A DNA stretch of 64,000 nucleotides, from the NCBI RefSeq assembly GCF_017301735.1, contig NZ_CP071090.1, positions 9,042,001 to 9,106,000 on the forward strand. The letters run 5' to 3'. How positions within the stretch are numbered: the stretch's first letter is position 1; every line of letters begins with the position of its first letter. The position numbers were made by a program, and so were the translations under genes. Shown piece by piece: positions 40,625 to 49,569 of the stretch. The stretch is from Pyxidicoccus parkwaysis (lineage in GTDB: Bacteria > Myxococcota > Myxococcia > Myxococcales > Myxococcaceae). The notes under the pieces are model-generated. The model was not told the origin of the DNA. It saw only the letters and a list, made by a program, of their open reading frames with translations, and searched no databases.

Positions 40625-41635
40625 ATGAGCAAGGAAAATTCGCGCCTCACGTCCGAGTGGCAGACGTGGCTGGTGGAGAACCTCGCCCTGGGCGTGACAC
40701 ACGAGGAGGCGCTCCAGACGCTGACGGGGGCGGGCGTGGCGGAAGACGTGGCGCGTGAGGAAATGGCCGGCGTGCTGGCCCATCCGTACTACCAGGCCGC
40801 GCTGCGGCTGGGCCGGCGGTACGGGTGGCTGGAGTCCGTCATGGACACCTACAGCGCGCTGCACAGGCAGGCGGGCGGGCACCAGACGCTGGAGCGGCGT
40901 GAGGGTTTGAGCCCGGAGGAGTTCTTCTCGCGCTACTACTTCGGGCACCGCCCGGTGGTGCTGCGCGGCTTCATGGAGGACTGGCCCGCCCGGGAGCGCT
41001 GGTCCCTGGCGTACATGGCCGAAGTGGCGGGGGACGTGGAGGTGGAGGTGCAGACGGGGCGCAACGCCAACCCGGACCACTCCCCCGAGTTCGAGAAGCA
41101 CCGCTCCAAGATGCGCTTCCGCGACTACCTGCGAATGATTGAGACGGGGGGCGAGACGAACGACTACTACATGGTGCCGCGCAACGAGAACTGGGCGCGA
41201 GAGGGATTCCGCGCACTGCGCGAGGACGTGCGCGCACCGCGAGGCATCATCGACGCGGAATTGCGCCCGGACATGCTGACGCTGTTGCTGGGCCCGGCAG
41301 GCACCGTCACCCCGCTGCACCACGACAACATGAACGTGCTGCTGGGACAGGTGATGGGGCGCAAGCACGTGAAGCTCATCCCCTCCTTCCAGCGGCACCT
41401 CATGTACCCGCGCTACGGCACCTTCAGCCAGGTGGACGCGGCGAAGCCGGACCCGGAGCGCTTCCCCCTCTACACGGAGGCGGACGTGGTGGAGGCGGTG
41501 CTGGAGCCCGGAGAGCTGGTCTTCATCCCCGTGGGCTGGTGGCACTGGGTGCGCGCGCTGGACGTGAGCGCCACGGTGACGTTCCACCACTTCCTGGTCC
41601 CCAAGGGGAACACGTACCTGCCCACGCCCCTCTAG
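40625..41635 (+). CDS. Cupin_8/JmjC-like Fe(II)/2-oxoglutarate oxygenase
   Basis: A 336-residue protein with an N-terminal helical region (1-90) and a double-stranded beta-helix domain. The iron triad is visible as H-x-D (His232, Asp234 in LHHDN) and distal His307 in GWWHWV; Lys248 or Lys250 may bind 2-oxoglutarate. The wider context TPLHHDNMNVLLGQVMGRK and LEPGELVFIPVGWWHWV is that of the factor-inhibiting-HIF/cupin_8 branch, whose known members hydroxylate protein side chains. GGGAG is 8 bases before the ATG. It is divergent from the small peptide gene and convergent with the CHAT gene, 23 bases apart. Confidence 0.85.
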   Translation: MSKENSRLTSEWQTWLVENLALGVTHEEALQTLTGAGVAEDVAREEMAGVLAHPYYQAALRLGRRYGWLESVMDTYSALHRQAGGHQTLERREGLSPEEFFSRYYFGHRPVVLRGFMEDWPARERWSLAYMAEVAGDVEVEVQTGRNANPDHSPEFEKHRSKMRFRDYLRMIETGGETNDYYMVPRNENWAREGFRALREDVRAPRGIIDAELRPDMLTLLLGPAGTVTPLHHDNMNVLLGQVMGRKHVKLIPSFQRHLMYPRYGTFSQVDAAKPDPERFPLYTEADVVEAVLEPGELVFIPVGWWHWVRALDVSATVTFHHFLVPKGNTYLPTPL

Positions 41636-41658
41636 TGAGGGGCGCGGTGGCCCTGGGG

Positions 41659-44412
41659 CTACTCGGAGCGCTCCACCAGCAACACGTACTGCGTCCAGCT
41701 GTTGCGCGAGTCGCGGGCCAGCCACTTCTGCCGCTCGTCGCGCAGGGCCACGGCGGGCGGAGCGCCGGTGCGGATGCGCTGGCGAACGCCGTCGAAGAAG
41801 CGGCCCGCGGCGTCCGGGATGTCCACCGTGGAGGCGAGCACCGCGCGCGCGCCCGCGTCGATGAAGGCGGCCGGCAGGCTGAAGGGCTCGTGCGTGGTGG
41901 ACGAGGCCAGGCGTCCCGCGCTGCACGCCGCGAGGTAGACGAGCGGCGCGCCCGCGAGCTTCTGCTTCCGGACGACGTCCGCGGTGAGCGCGTAGCGCCC
42001 GTTGCCCTCCGGCGACAGCACCACCAGCGACGAGTCCGCCAGCGCGGGGTCGCTGATGCCGTGCGCGTGAATCTCGATTTCGGTGGCGTCCGACATGCTC
42101 GACAGCACGCGCGAGGGCGTCGCCTCGGAGCCGGACAGCAGCTCGAGCGGCGTGGACTCGGGCTCCGACGAGGGCGTCCACGCGGGCAGCCGGGGCAGCT
42201 GCAGCAGCGAGGGCGCCTCCACGCTGGAGACGACGAGCCGGCGCCCGCCGGACGCGTTGCGCGGCTGGGCCGTCTTCCCCATCCGGAAGCTCCAGGCCAT
42301 GTCCGGCGGCAGCAGGTCCGTGCGGCCGAAGACGGGCGCCCAGGCCAGCACCTCCACCCGCTCACAGCCGCGCAGCGCCTGCCGCAGATTCTCCGGGACG
42401 AGCTTCGACGTGGGGCTGCGGGAGAAGGGCGCGTCGCGCGACCCGTCGTAGTGCCCCACCACCTCGCCCTTGGGCCCGCGCGCCACCACCACGCCGCGCT
42501 CGTGGTGCACCGATACCGCCAGCGCGCACCGCGCGGGCACGGACGTCCCCAACTGCGCGGCCATCAGCTCCAGCACCTTCGCGTAGTCGCCCTGGCGGCC
42601 CGCGTCGGTGACGAGCGACGAGTAGCTCAGCGTCCACGACTCGCGCGCCAGCGTGTCCCCGTGCTCCAGCTTCTCCGCGTCCTCGATGACCTTCTTGAGC
42701 AGGGCCTGGCCCTGCTCGTGCTCACGGTCCAGCGCGAAGCGGCCCTCGATGTAGCGCGCATAGACGGCGTCGCCGGGCATCGGGTTGGAGGAGCGGGCGA
42801 TGGAGAGCACGCGGCGCAGCTGCTCCGCGTCACCCGGCGCCGGGCGGGCGCGGGCCATCTCCGCGAAGGTGGCGCCGTACACCAGGTCCAGCGGCGCGAC
42901 GGGACACGCGGCGGCGGCATCCAGCGCGCGGCGCGCCTCCTCCGGGCGCATGTCCTGGTAGTAGATGTGCGCCAGGTGGCTCTGCGGCCAGTAGCAGGTG
43001 TTCTTCCGCCCGCCTCGAGCGGACCACTCCTCGACGTAGGCCCTGGCGCTGGAGAAGTCGCTCCTGTCGCGGGAGATGTGGGTCAGGATTTCCAGCGACG
43101 TCAGCTCCAGCTCCCACTCGCGCAGCTGGCGCGCCCAGGTCCAGGCGGTGCGGGCGTGCTGCTCGGCCTCGGTGAGACGCCGCAGCTCCGCGTAGAGGAT
43201 GCCCAGGCGCAGCTCCAGCTCCACGCAGCCCGCGGAGAAGGCGCCCTCGCGGCAGCGCTGCAGCGCGGTGAAGAGGCGCTGCTCGGCCTTCCACCACTCG
43301 CCGTCCGCCGTCTCCTTCCGGGCCTGCTCGCGCTCCAGGTAGGGATTGAACCAGGGGTCCTGCTGGCGCTTGCCGCGCTCCACCGCGTCCTGCACGAGCC
43401 CCAGCGCCGCGCCGCGGGTGCGCAGGAGCGCGCCCACGAAGAGGTCGTCCTCGCTGGAGGTGCGCAGCGTCTCCAGCATGGAGTCCGGGGCCGGAGCCTG
43501 CGCGCGCAGGAGCTCCGCATAGCCCTTCGCCAGCGGCCCGCGGCGCACGAAGTCCCGGGCCGCCACGCGGCGCACGTAGTCTCCCAGCGCGGAGCCGCCC
43601 TGCAGCCGGTCCAGTTCCTGCGCCAGCGGGAGCAGCGCCAGCGCGCGCTCCTTCGAGTCCGCCGCGCGGACCACCTCGTAGAAGTTCTGCCGCACGACGC
43701 CCGGCTGCTGACGGGCCTCCTCCAGCGGCAGCGGAGCCTGGGCATTCGTCAGCAGCGCGAGGGTGGCGTCGCGGGCGCCCTTCCACTTCCGGGCGCGCTC
43801 CAGCGTCTCCTCACGGAGCGCCAGCGCATGGGCATGCGCCTCGCGGCCCCAGCCCTGCTCGTTCAGCCCGGCGACCTTCTCGTACGTCTCGGCCGCCTTC
43901 ATGGTGAGCCCCATCTCCTGGAGCACCAGCGCTCGGTTCCAAAGCGCCTGCGCGTGCTTCTGGTTGGAGTCGAGCACCCCGTCCAACAGCCGCAGCGCCT
44001 GCTCGTGTGCTCCCCGGGCGAGGTGGACGGCCGCCAAATCGCTGTCCCGGTTGGGCGAGGCCGGCATGCGCTCCAGGAAGGAGGCGGCCTGGTTCCACTC
44101 GCCCTGGAGGGCATAGGCCGCGGCGATGCCGCCCCAGTCCCCCGCCTCCTCCAGGCGGGCCAGCTCCCTCAAGGGGATGGGCTCCGGGGGCACCGGACAG
44201 CCACCGGACGAGACACGGGGCCGGTACTTGTCTGCTTCGGGGTGGGTGAGGCGGGCTTCGATGCGGGCCGCGGCGCGGCGCTCGGCCCAGAACTGCGGCG
44301 AGACGCCTCCGCCCTCTCCCCTGGAGGGGCTCCGCGCGAGCAGCACGGTGAGCACGAGCACGGGCGTCGCCAGCGCCAGGACCAAGACCTTGTCGTACGC
44401 CGGCTTCAACAT
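41659..44412 (-). CDS. Membrane-anchored TPR-CHAT protease (caspase-like)
   Basis: A 917-residue protein with an N-terminal membrane helix (about 8-27). A TPR module of about 430 residues follows, homologous to the outer module of the nearby anti-sigma factor, then further TPR-like helices to about 680. The C-terminal CHAT peptidase domain has the catalytic dyad His784 (HAHG) and Cys830 (YLAACSAG), both in family positions. CHAT proteases, such as the Craspase TPR-CHAT protein, are separase/caspase relatives that cleave after activation through the TPR part. ATG 44412 has GAGGGGG about 6 bases upstream and places the helix at the N-terminus. With one N-terminal anchor and no second helix, the protease should face the periplasm. 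Confidence 0.85.
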   Translation of the reverse strand: MLKPAYDKVLVLALATPVLVLTVLLARSPSRGEGGGVSPQFWAERRAAARIEARLTHPEADKYRPRVSSGGCPVPPEPIPLRELARLEEAGDWGGIAAAYALQGEWNQAASFLERMPASPNRDSDLAAVHLARGAHEQALRLLDGVLDSNQKHAQALWNRALVLQEMGLTMKAAETYEKVAGLNEQGWGREAHAHALALREETLERARKWKGARDATLALLTNAQAPLPLEEARQQPGVVRQNFYEVVRAADSKERALALLPLAQELDRLQGGSALGDYVRRVAARDFVRRGPLAKGYAELLRAQAPAPDSMLETLRTSSEDDLFVGALLRTRGAALGLVQDAVERGKRQQDPWFNPYLEREQARKETADGEWWKAEQRLFTALQRCREGAFSAGCVELELRLGILYAELRRLTEAEQHARTAWTWARQLREWELELTSLEILTHISRDRSDFSSARAYVEEWSARGGRKNTCYWPQSHLAHIYYQDMRPEEARRALDAAAACPVAPLDLVYGATFAEMARARPAPGDAEQLRRVLSIARSSNPMPGDAVYARYIEGRFALDREHEQGQALLKKVIEDAEKLEHGDTLARESWTLSYSSLVTDAGRQGDYAKVLELMAAQLGTSVPARCALAVSVHHERGVVVARGPKGEVVGHYDGSRDAPFSRSPTSKLVPENLRQALRGCERVEVLAWAPVFGRTDLLPPDMAWSFRMGKTAQPRNASGGRRLVVSSVEAPSLLQLPRLPAWTPSSEPESTPLELLSGSEATPSRVLSSMSDATEIEIHAHGISDPALADSSLVVLSPEGNGRYALTADVVRKQKLAGAPLVYLAACSAGRLASSTTHEPFSLPAAFIDAGARAVLASTVDIPDAAGRFFDGVRQRIRTGAPPAVALRDERQKWLARDSRNSWTQYVLLVERSE

Positions 44413-44914
44413 TACTGCCCCCTCGGGCGCCACCCCCAAGCAGTCGCCCACCTGACGGGTTCTACACCAACATCCCTTTACCGCCGACTGGACCGCCAGC
44501 CCGCCCCCATGCCGCGGGGCGTCCTGACGTTCCACATCCCACGAATCCCCCGTCCGCTCGGGCACCCGCGCGTCCGGTTCCGGCATTTCCCGGGGGATTT
44601 TCCTGGACCCTCCCGGGTCGCCTTCCCTCGCGGACGGGCCGGTGGGGGCCTCGTGGCCAGGCCGGAAACCAACCGACCCGCACTAGAGACGATGTACGGC
44701 GGAATCCTTGAACGGAGCCGTGCGCGCATCCCACCGGAATCATTGCGGCCGCAAGCGAGGGACGGAGGCGGAGGCGGGGGCTCGCATGGCCGGACGCCCC
44801 TCGAGGCACGGCGCGAACCCCCGTCCGAGCGGGGGTTTACAGGCAGGCGTTGGCGGGAAGCGGCGAGCCGGCCCGCTTGTCCCATTGCGCCAACCCGAGA
44901 CGAAAGGACCTCGC
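44413..44914. other. 502-base intergenic region between the CHAT protease and the lyase-like gene
   Basis: The genes on each side are divergent. I find no convincing ORF. The only structure I can defend is the hairpin at 44816-44837. Promoters for both genes must be here but none stands out. Confidence 0.6.
44816..44837 (+). terminator. Hairpin in the leader of the polysaccharide-lyase-like gene
   Basis: AACCCCCG (44816-44823) pairs perfectly with CGGGGGTT (44830-44837) around TCCGAG and is followed by TAC, so a T-tract is nearly absent. It is 78 bases before the start codon. It could be an attenuator or a leader structure. Confidence 0.4.
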
Positions 44915-46012
44915 TTGCCGCATCTCCTTCGCCATGTCGCCCTGCTGTCTGTTCTGCCGACGCTCGCCTTCGCGGGCGTCGCGTGGAAGGGCGACTTCGA
45001 AACGGGCAACACCTCGCAGTGGACGCGCTCCCAGGCCGTCGCCAATAGCCGCCTCCAGGTCGTCACCGATGTCGTGCGGGAGGGCCGCTACGCGTTGAAG
45101 GCCACCGTCCGCCAGGGGGATGACCCCATCGGCGCCAGCGGCAACCGCAATGAATTGCTCTACATCAGCCACGAGAAGGCTGGCTCCACGTGGTTCTACA
45201 AGTGGAGCACGATGTTCCCGAAGAACTACCCCAGCTCCGACACGTGGCAGGTCTTCACCCAGTGGCACCAGGAAGGCTGCTGCGGCTCACCGCCGCTGGA
45301 GTTCTTCGTACGCGGAGAAGAGATGAACATGCGCGTGGGCGGCGCCTCCGGCACCGTCCTCTGGCAGGCCCCGCTGGACCGCGGCCAGTGGCATGACTTC
45401 GTGCTGGAGGTGAAGTGGTCCTCCAACGCCAAGGTCGGCTACGTGCAGCTGTGGCACGGCGGAAAGCTGGTGGTGCCGAAGAAGTACGCGGCCACGATGT
45501 TCGGCAGCGAGTTCAACTACGTGAAGCTCGGCCTGTACCGCGACGACACCATCCGCCCGGAGGCGTACGTCTACCACGACGGCTTCACCATGGCCTCCAG
45601 CCTGGCGGACGTGATGCCCCCGGCGACGCCCACTCCGACGCCGACGCCCACGCCGGAGCCCGCTCCGACGCCCACGCCCGCGCCGGAGCAGACGCCGCCG
45701 GTGGTGACGCTGCCGGACCCGGGCCCCTCGACGCAGACGCCGACGGAGGAGGAGCCCGAGGCGCCCACGACGCAGACGCCCGGCACCGTCTCCCAGCCCG
45801 GCCTGGGTGTGCTGCCCGGGGACTCCACGGGCAGCGGCTCGCCCACGGACAGCTCCGGTGTGCCCGGCAGCGCGCCCCAGGGGTGCGGGGCCTCGGCCAC
45901 CGGGACGGGCGGCGTGCCCTTCCTGGCGGCCACCGGCCTGCTCGCCGCGTTCGCCCTGTTCGGCCGCCGGCGCCGGCAGGCCCATGCCGCGGCCCGCGCC
46001 TCGAAGCGCTAG
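44915..46012 (+). CDS. Secreted polysaccharide-lyase-like protein (heparin lyase I-like fold) with sorting tail
   Basis: A 365-residue exported protein. TTG 44915 is chosen because AAAGGA lies 6 bases upstream and a signal peptide starts there (LPHLLRHVALLSVLPTLAFA). The domain of about 210 residues is a concanavalin-like sandwich with the NELLYISHEKAGSTWFYKWS, SDTWQVFTQWHQEGC and VKLGLYRDDTIRPE blocks of heparin lyase I-like proteins. A Pro-Thr linker of TPTPTPTP type follows, then a Cys, a hydrophobic helix and RRRRQ, a MYXO-CTERM-like anchor. It probably cleaves an acidic polysaccharide at the cell surface; the substrate is unknown. Confidence 0.8.
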   Translation: MPHLLRHVALLSVLPTLAFAGVAWKGDFETGNTSQWTRSQAVANSRLQVVTDVVREGRYALKATVRQGDDPIGASGNRNELLYISHEKAGSTWFYKWSTMFPKNYPSSDTWQVFTQWHQEGCCGSPPLEFFVRGEEMNMRVGGASGTVLWQAPLDRGQWHDFVLEVKWSSNAKVGYVQLWHGGKLVVPKKYAATMFGSEFNYVKLGLYRDDTIRPEAYVYHDGFTMASSLADVMPPATPTPTPTPTPEPAPTPTPAPEQTPPVVTLPDPGPSTQTPTEEEPEAPTTQTPGTVSQPGLGVLPGDSTGSGSPTDSSGVPGSAPQGCGASATGTGGVPFLAATGLLAAFALFGRRRRQAHAAARASKR

Positions 46013-46040
46013 CCACCCGGCGTCAGCCCTGAGACACCCG

Positions 46041-46081
46041 GGCGGGTCCACCCTTCACACGAGGGTGGGCCCGCCTTTTTT
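46041..46081 (+). terminator. Intrinsic terminator after the lyase-like gene
   Basis: GGCGGGTCCACCCT (46041-46054) pairs with AGGGTGGGCCCGCC (46062-46075) with one wobble, followed by TTTTTT. Confidence 0.9.
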
Positions 46082-46173
46082 ATTCGGGTCGTGTCGATCT
46101 CCCCAAACGTCATTCGTCGCGGAAGTGAAGGCAGCAACCGACCTTCTCTCAGCCCGAACCCGGAGACACGTCC

Positions 46174-46584
46174 ATGGCGACCCAGATTTTCGTGAACCTT
46201 CCCGTGCAGTCCCTCAGCCGCTCCGTCGAGTTCTTCAAGCAGCTGGGCTACACGTTCAATGCCCAGTTCACCGACCAGAACGCCACCTGCATGGTCATCA
46301 GCGAGAACATCTACGCGATGCTGCTGGTGAAGGACTACTTCAAGACCTTCGTGACCAGGGAAGTCGCGGACACCACCAAGACGGTGGGCGCCATCATCGC
46401 CCTCTCCGCCGAGAGCCGGGCGGCCGTGGACACGCTCGTGGACAAGGCCCTCAAGGCCGGCGCCACGAAGACGAAGGACCCGCAGGACTACGGCTTCATG
46501 TACGGCCGCAGCTTCCAGGACCTGGACGGCCACCACTGGGAAATCATGTGGATGGACCCCAAGCACGTCCAGCAGCAGCAGTAG
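46174..46584 (+). CDS. VOC-family (glyoxalase/bleomycin-resistance fold) protein
   Basis: A 136-residue protein with the paired beta-alpha-beta-beta-beta units of the vicinal-oxygen-chelate superfamily. Characteristic blocks are FVNLPVQSLSRSVEFFKQLGY at the start and YGRSFQDLDGHHWEIMWMD at the end, where the Glu is a usual metal ligand. It lacks fused domains. CGGAGA is about 7 bases before the ATG. It is flanked by intrinsic terminators and is therefore a single-gene transcript. Substrate unknown; such stand-alone proteins are often annotated as glyoxalases without evidence. Confidence 0.87.
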   Translation: MATQIFVNLPVQSLSRSVEFFKQLGYTFNAQFTDQNATCMVISENIYAMLLVKDYFKTFVTREVADTTKTVGAIIALSAESRAAVDTLVDKALKAGATKTKDPQDYGFMYGRSFQDLDGHHWEIMWMDPKHVQQQQ

Positions 46585-46596
46585 CCCGCATATGAG

Positions 46597-46632
46597 AAAG
46601 GGCCCGTCCCCTCGGAAGAGGACGGGCCCTTT
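46597..46632. terminator. Bidirectional intrinsic terminator between VOC and emrB genes
   Basis: AAAGGGCCCGTCC (46597-46609) pairs perfectly with GGACGGGCCCTTT (46620-46632); it lies between convergent genes. Confidence 0.92.
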
Positions 46633-46667
46633 GTCTTCAGTCTCTCGCGAAGCCGGCTACACGCGCG

Positions 46668-48209
46668 TCAGTGCGCGCCTTCCACCTTCACGCCGGGGGC
46701 GGGCTTCTTCATCATGAACACCAGCACCAGCGACAGGGCGAAGATGGCCGTCAGCACCGTGAAGTTGGCGTTGAACGCGCGCACCAGGGCCTGGCCGTTG
46801 ATGCGCTGGCTGAGGATGCCGTAGGCGGCGCCCAGCGGGTCTGCCACGCGCGTGCCCACCGCGGCACGAATCGCCCCCAGCTGCTCCTGCGCCACCTGGC
46901 TGTACGCGTCCACGTGCGACGTCAGCGCGGTGAAGTTCACCTTCGTCGTGCGGTTGAGCGCGCTGCTCATCCACGCCGTGCCAATGGAGCCGCCCAACTC
47001 ACGCGTCAGGTTGTAGAGGCCCGCCGCGTTGCCGCGCTGCTCCGGACGTAGGTCACTGAGCGCCATCACCGACAGCGGCACGAAGACCATGCCCAGCGAG
47101 CAGGCGCGGATGAACACCGGCGTTATCAGCGTGGCCTCGTCCGCCGTGCTGGACAGGTGGCCGTTGGTCCACAGCGAGAAGCACATGCCGATGATGCCCA
47201 GGCCCACCAGCACCCGCCCATCTATCTTCCCGCCGAAGCGGCCGATGAGCGGCATCAGCAACAACTGGATGGCGCTGCCCTTCAGGAAGATGAGACCGAT
47301 GTCGAGCGCCGAGTAGCGCATCACCGTTCCGCAGTAGAGGCTGAAGAGGAACGAGCCCGCGAACAGCGCCGTGCCGACGATGAAGTTGATGCCCGTGGCC
47401 GCCGAGTACGAGCGGTTGGCGAACACGCGTAGGTCCACCACCGGCTGGGGTGTCTCCAGTTCGTGGACGATGAAGGTGATGAGCGACACGCCCGCCACCA
47501 CCGCGAGCAGCGTGATTTTCTTGCTGTCGAACCAGTCCTCGCGGTTGCCCTCCTCCAGCACGAACTGGAGCGAGGCCATGCCCACCGCCAGGAGGCCGAT
47601 GCCGTAGCGGTCCACCTTGTCGTTGGTGGGCGCGAAGTTCGGCTGGTCGATGTGGCGCCACGCCATCCACGCCGCGAAGAGGCCCACCGGCAGGTTGATG
47701 AGGAAAATCCAGTGCCAGCTCGCCGCCTCGATGAGCAGGCCGCCCACCGTGGGCCCGAGCAGCGGGCCCGTCACGGCGCCGAGGCCGAAGAGCGCGCCCG
47801 CCATGCCGTGCTCCTCGCGCGGATAGCGCGCGAAGAGGATGGCCTGCGAGGTGGGGATGATGGCGCCGCCGCCCACGCCCTGGAGGATGCGGAAGACGAC
47901 GAGCGACGGCAGGTTCCACGACAGGCCGCACAGCACGCTGGCCGCGGTGAACATCAGGATGGACGCGGTGAAGTAGCGCCGGTAGCCGAAGCGACGCTGC
48001 AGCCAGCCCGTCATCGGGATGACCACCACGTTCGCCATCATGTAGCCGGTGGAGACCCACGCAATCTGGTCCAACGGCGTGCCAAAGCTGGCGCGGATGT
48101 CGCTGAGCGCCACGTTGACGATGGAGATGTCCAGCACGGACATCAGCGCCGCGGCCATCGCGGCGATGGTGATACCGGCCTTGGAGCCGGTGATGTGGTC
48201 ACTCTGCAC
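46668..48209 (-). CDS. emrB: DHA2-family drug efflux transporter (EmrB-like)
   Basis: A 513-residue major-facilitator permease with about 14 membrane helices, as in EmrB (512 residues). Typical blocks are LDISIVNVALSDIRASFG in helix 1, YMMANVVVIPMTGWLQRRFGYRR as motif A, and LGAVTGPLLGPTVGGLLIE as motif C of drug/proton antiporters. It starts 2 bases after the emrA-like gene. With EmrA and an outer-membrane TolC-type channel encoded elsewhere it should pump hydrophobic toxins out by proton exchange. Confidence 0.93.
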   Translation of the reverse strand: MQSDHITGSKAGITIAAMAAALMSVLDISIVNVALSDIRASFGTPLDQIAWVSTGYMMANVVVIPMTGWLQRRFGYRRYFTASILMFTAASVLCGLSWNLPSLVVFRILQGVGGGAIIPTSQAILFARYPREEHGMAGALFGLGAVTGPLLGPTVGGLLIEAASWHWIFLINLPVGLFAAWMAWRHIDQPNFAPTNDKVDRYGIGLLAVGMASLQFVLEEGNREDWFDSKKITLLAVVAGVSLITFIVHELETPQPVVDLRVFANRSYSAATGINFIVGTALFAGSFLFSLYCGTVMRYSALDIGLIFLKGSAIQLLLMPLIGRFGGKIDGRVLVGLGIIGMCFSLWTNGHLSSTADEATLITPVFIRACSLGMVFVPLSVMALSDLRPEQRGNAAGLYNLTRELGGSIGTAWMSSALNRTTKVNFTALTSHVDAYSQVAQEQLGAIRAAVGTRVADPLGAAYGILSQRINGQALVRAFNANFTVLTAIFALSLVLVFMMKKPAPGVKVEGAH

Positions 48210-48211
48210 GA

Positions 48212-49459
48212 CTAGCGGCTCCTCGTATTCACCTTCACCTCGGCGCTCATGCCGGGGCGCAGGCCCGCATCCTTCAGGTCACCGTCGAAGCGGATGAGCA
48301 CGGGGATGCGCTGCACCACCTTCACGAAGTTGCCGGAGGCGTTGTCCGGGGGAAGCAGCGCGAAGCGCGCGCCGCTGGCGCCAGCGAGGCTGTCCACGTG
48401 GCCCTTGAACTCGCGGCCGCCGAAGGCGTCCACCGAGACCTCCACCTCCTGGCCCGGCTTCATCTCACCGACCTGGTCCTCCTTGAAGTTGGCCACCACC
48501 CAGATGTCATCCTGGGGAACCAGCGCCATCAGCGGGCGCGAGGGGTCCACCACATGGCCCACCTCCACCGTGCGGCGGCTCACCACGCCGGACACCGGCG
48601 CGCGCACCTGGGTGTAGGCCACGTTGAGCTCCGCCAGCTTGAGCGCGGCCTGGGCCTGCTTCAGCTTCGCCTCGCCCAGCTTCACCGCCGCCTGGGCGGC
48701 CTGCACCTGCACCTGCACCGTCTCGGCCGCGGCCAGCTTGCCCTGCGCGGCCTCGAGGCCACCGGACGAGCCCTGCACCCCAGCCTCGGTGGACGTCAGG
48801 CGCGCGCGCGCCACGTCCAGCGCGGCCTTCGCCTGGTCATAGCCAGCCTGCCGCGCGTCCAGGTCCGCCTGGGTGACGGCGCCCTCGTTCTTCAGCGTCT
48901 TGATGCGGTTGAGGTCGGACTCGGCCAGCTTGAAGCGGGCCTCGGCGGCGCTCACGTCTCCGCGCGCCTGGTCCAGCGCCGCCTTGGACGAGCTGATGCC
49001 GCTGGAGGCCTGCACCACGCCGCCGCGCGCCTGGCGCAGGTTGGCGCCGGCGTTGGTCTCCGTGAGGGCCAGCTGCGACTGGGCGCTGGACAGCTGCGCC
49101 TCCGCGCTCAGCACGTCCGCGCGCGCCACGTCCAGCTTGGCGTTGAGGTCCGTGGCGTCCAGCTCCACCAGCACGTCACCGGCCTTCACCGCCTGGTTGT
49201 CCGCCACCAGCACCTTCGCCACCTGGCCGGAGATGCGGGGCGCCACGTTGGCGATGCGGCCCTCCACCTGGGCGTCGTCGGTGGACTCGTGGCCGTACGT
49301 CAGCGCGTAGCTCACGCCGCCGCCCACGAGGGCCACGGCCAAGAGCGCCGGCAGCACCTTCTTCGCGCGCGACGAGCGCGGAGCGGGATTCGCCACCGCC
49401 TTGGGGCCGGCGTCGATGTTGGGGATGTCGTTGTCGAGTTTCGCGGTCTGGGTGCTCAT
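48212..49459 (-). CDS. emrA: HlyD/EmrA-family membrane-fusion protein
   Basis: A 415-residue periplasmic adaptor with one N-terminal helix (about 34-53, LPALLAVALVGGGVSYAL). A biotinyl-lipoyl half (GQVAKVLVADNQAVKAGDVL) is followed by a long coiled coil rich in Ala/Gln/Lys, where about five LA-x-A-type repeats recur, and the second half with VNVAYTQVRAP-type strands ending in a beta-barrel. It links EmrB to an outer-membrane channel. The gene is about 110 bases after the MarR regulator and directly before emrB. Confidence 0.93.
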   Translation of the reverse strand: MSTQTAKLDNDIPNIDAGPKAVANPAPRSSRAKKVLPALLAVALVGGGVSYALTYGHESTDDAQVEGRIANVAPRISGQVAKVLVADNQAVKAGDVLVELDATDLNAKLDVARADVLSAEAQLSSAQSQLALTETNAGANLRQARGGVVQASSGISSSKAALDQARGDVSAAEARFKLAESDLNRIKTLKNEGAVTQADLDARQAGYDQAKAALDVARARLTSTEAGVQGSSGGLEAAQGKLAAAETVQVQVQAAQAAVKLGEAKLKQAQAALKLAELNVAYTQVRAPVSGVVSRRTVEVGHVVDPSRPLMALVPQDDIWVVANFKEDQVGEMKPGQEVEVSVDAFGGREFKGHVDSLAGASGARFALLPPDNASGNFVKVVQRIPVLIRFDGDLKDAGLRPGMSAEVKVNTRSR

Positions 49460-49484
49460 GAAGGTGCTCGGAGATTCGATTGCA

Positions 49485-49506
49485 GATGGTTTGGCGGCTA
49501 ACCATC
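49485..49506. promoter_or_regulatory. Inverted repeat upstream of emrA, possible MarR operator
   Basis: GATGGTT (49485-49491) and AACCATC (49500-49506) form a perfect 7-bp repeat with an 8-base spacer, 26 bases before the emrA start. The 22-bp size fits an operator for the MarR regulator encoded just upstream. A near-palindrome TAAGGGCCCTAA also lies 15 bases before marR (50127-50138). Confidence 0.45.
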
Positions 49507-49569
49507 CAGACCGACGGAAGCATCCGACGGGCCGGAAGGAAACGAATCAGGGGTGTGGAAGGGGGGAGT

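Noticed and set aside
38201..44412. Type III-E CRISPR (Craspase) remnant around the CHAT gene
   Set aside because: No repeat array, no Cas7/Cas11 fusion and no adaptation genes anywhere in the window; only the CHAT and sigma themes are shared.
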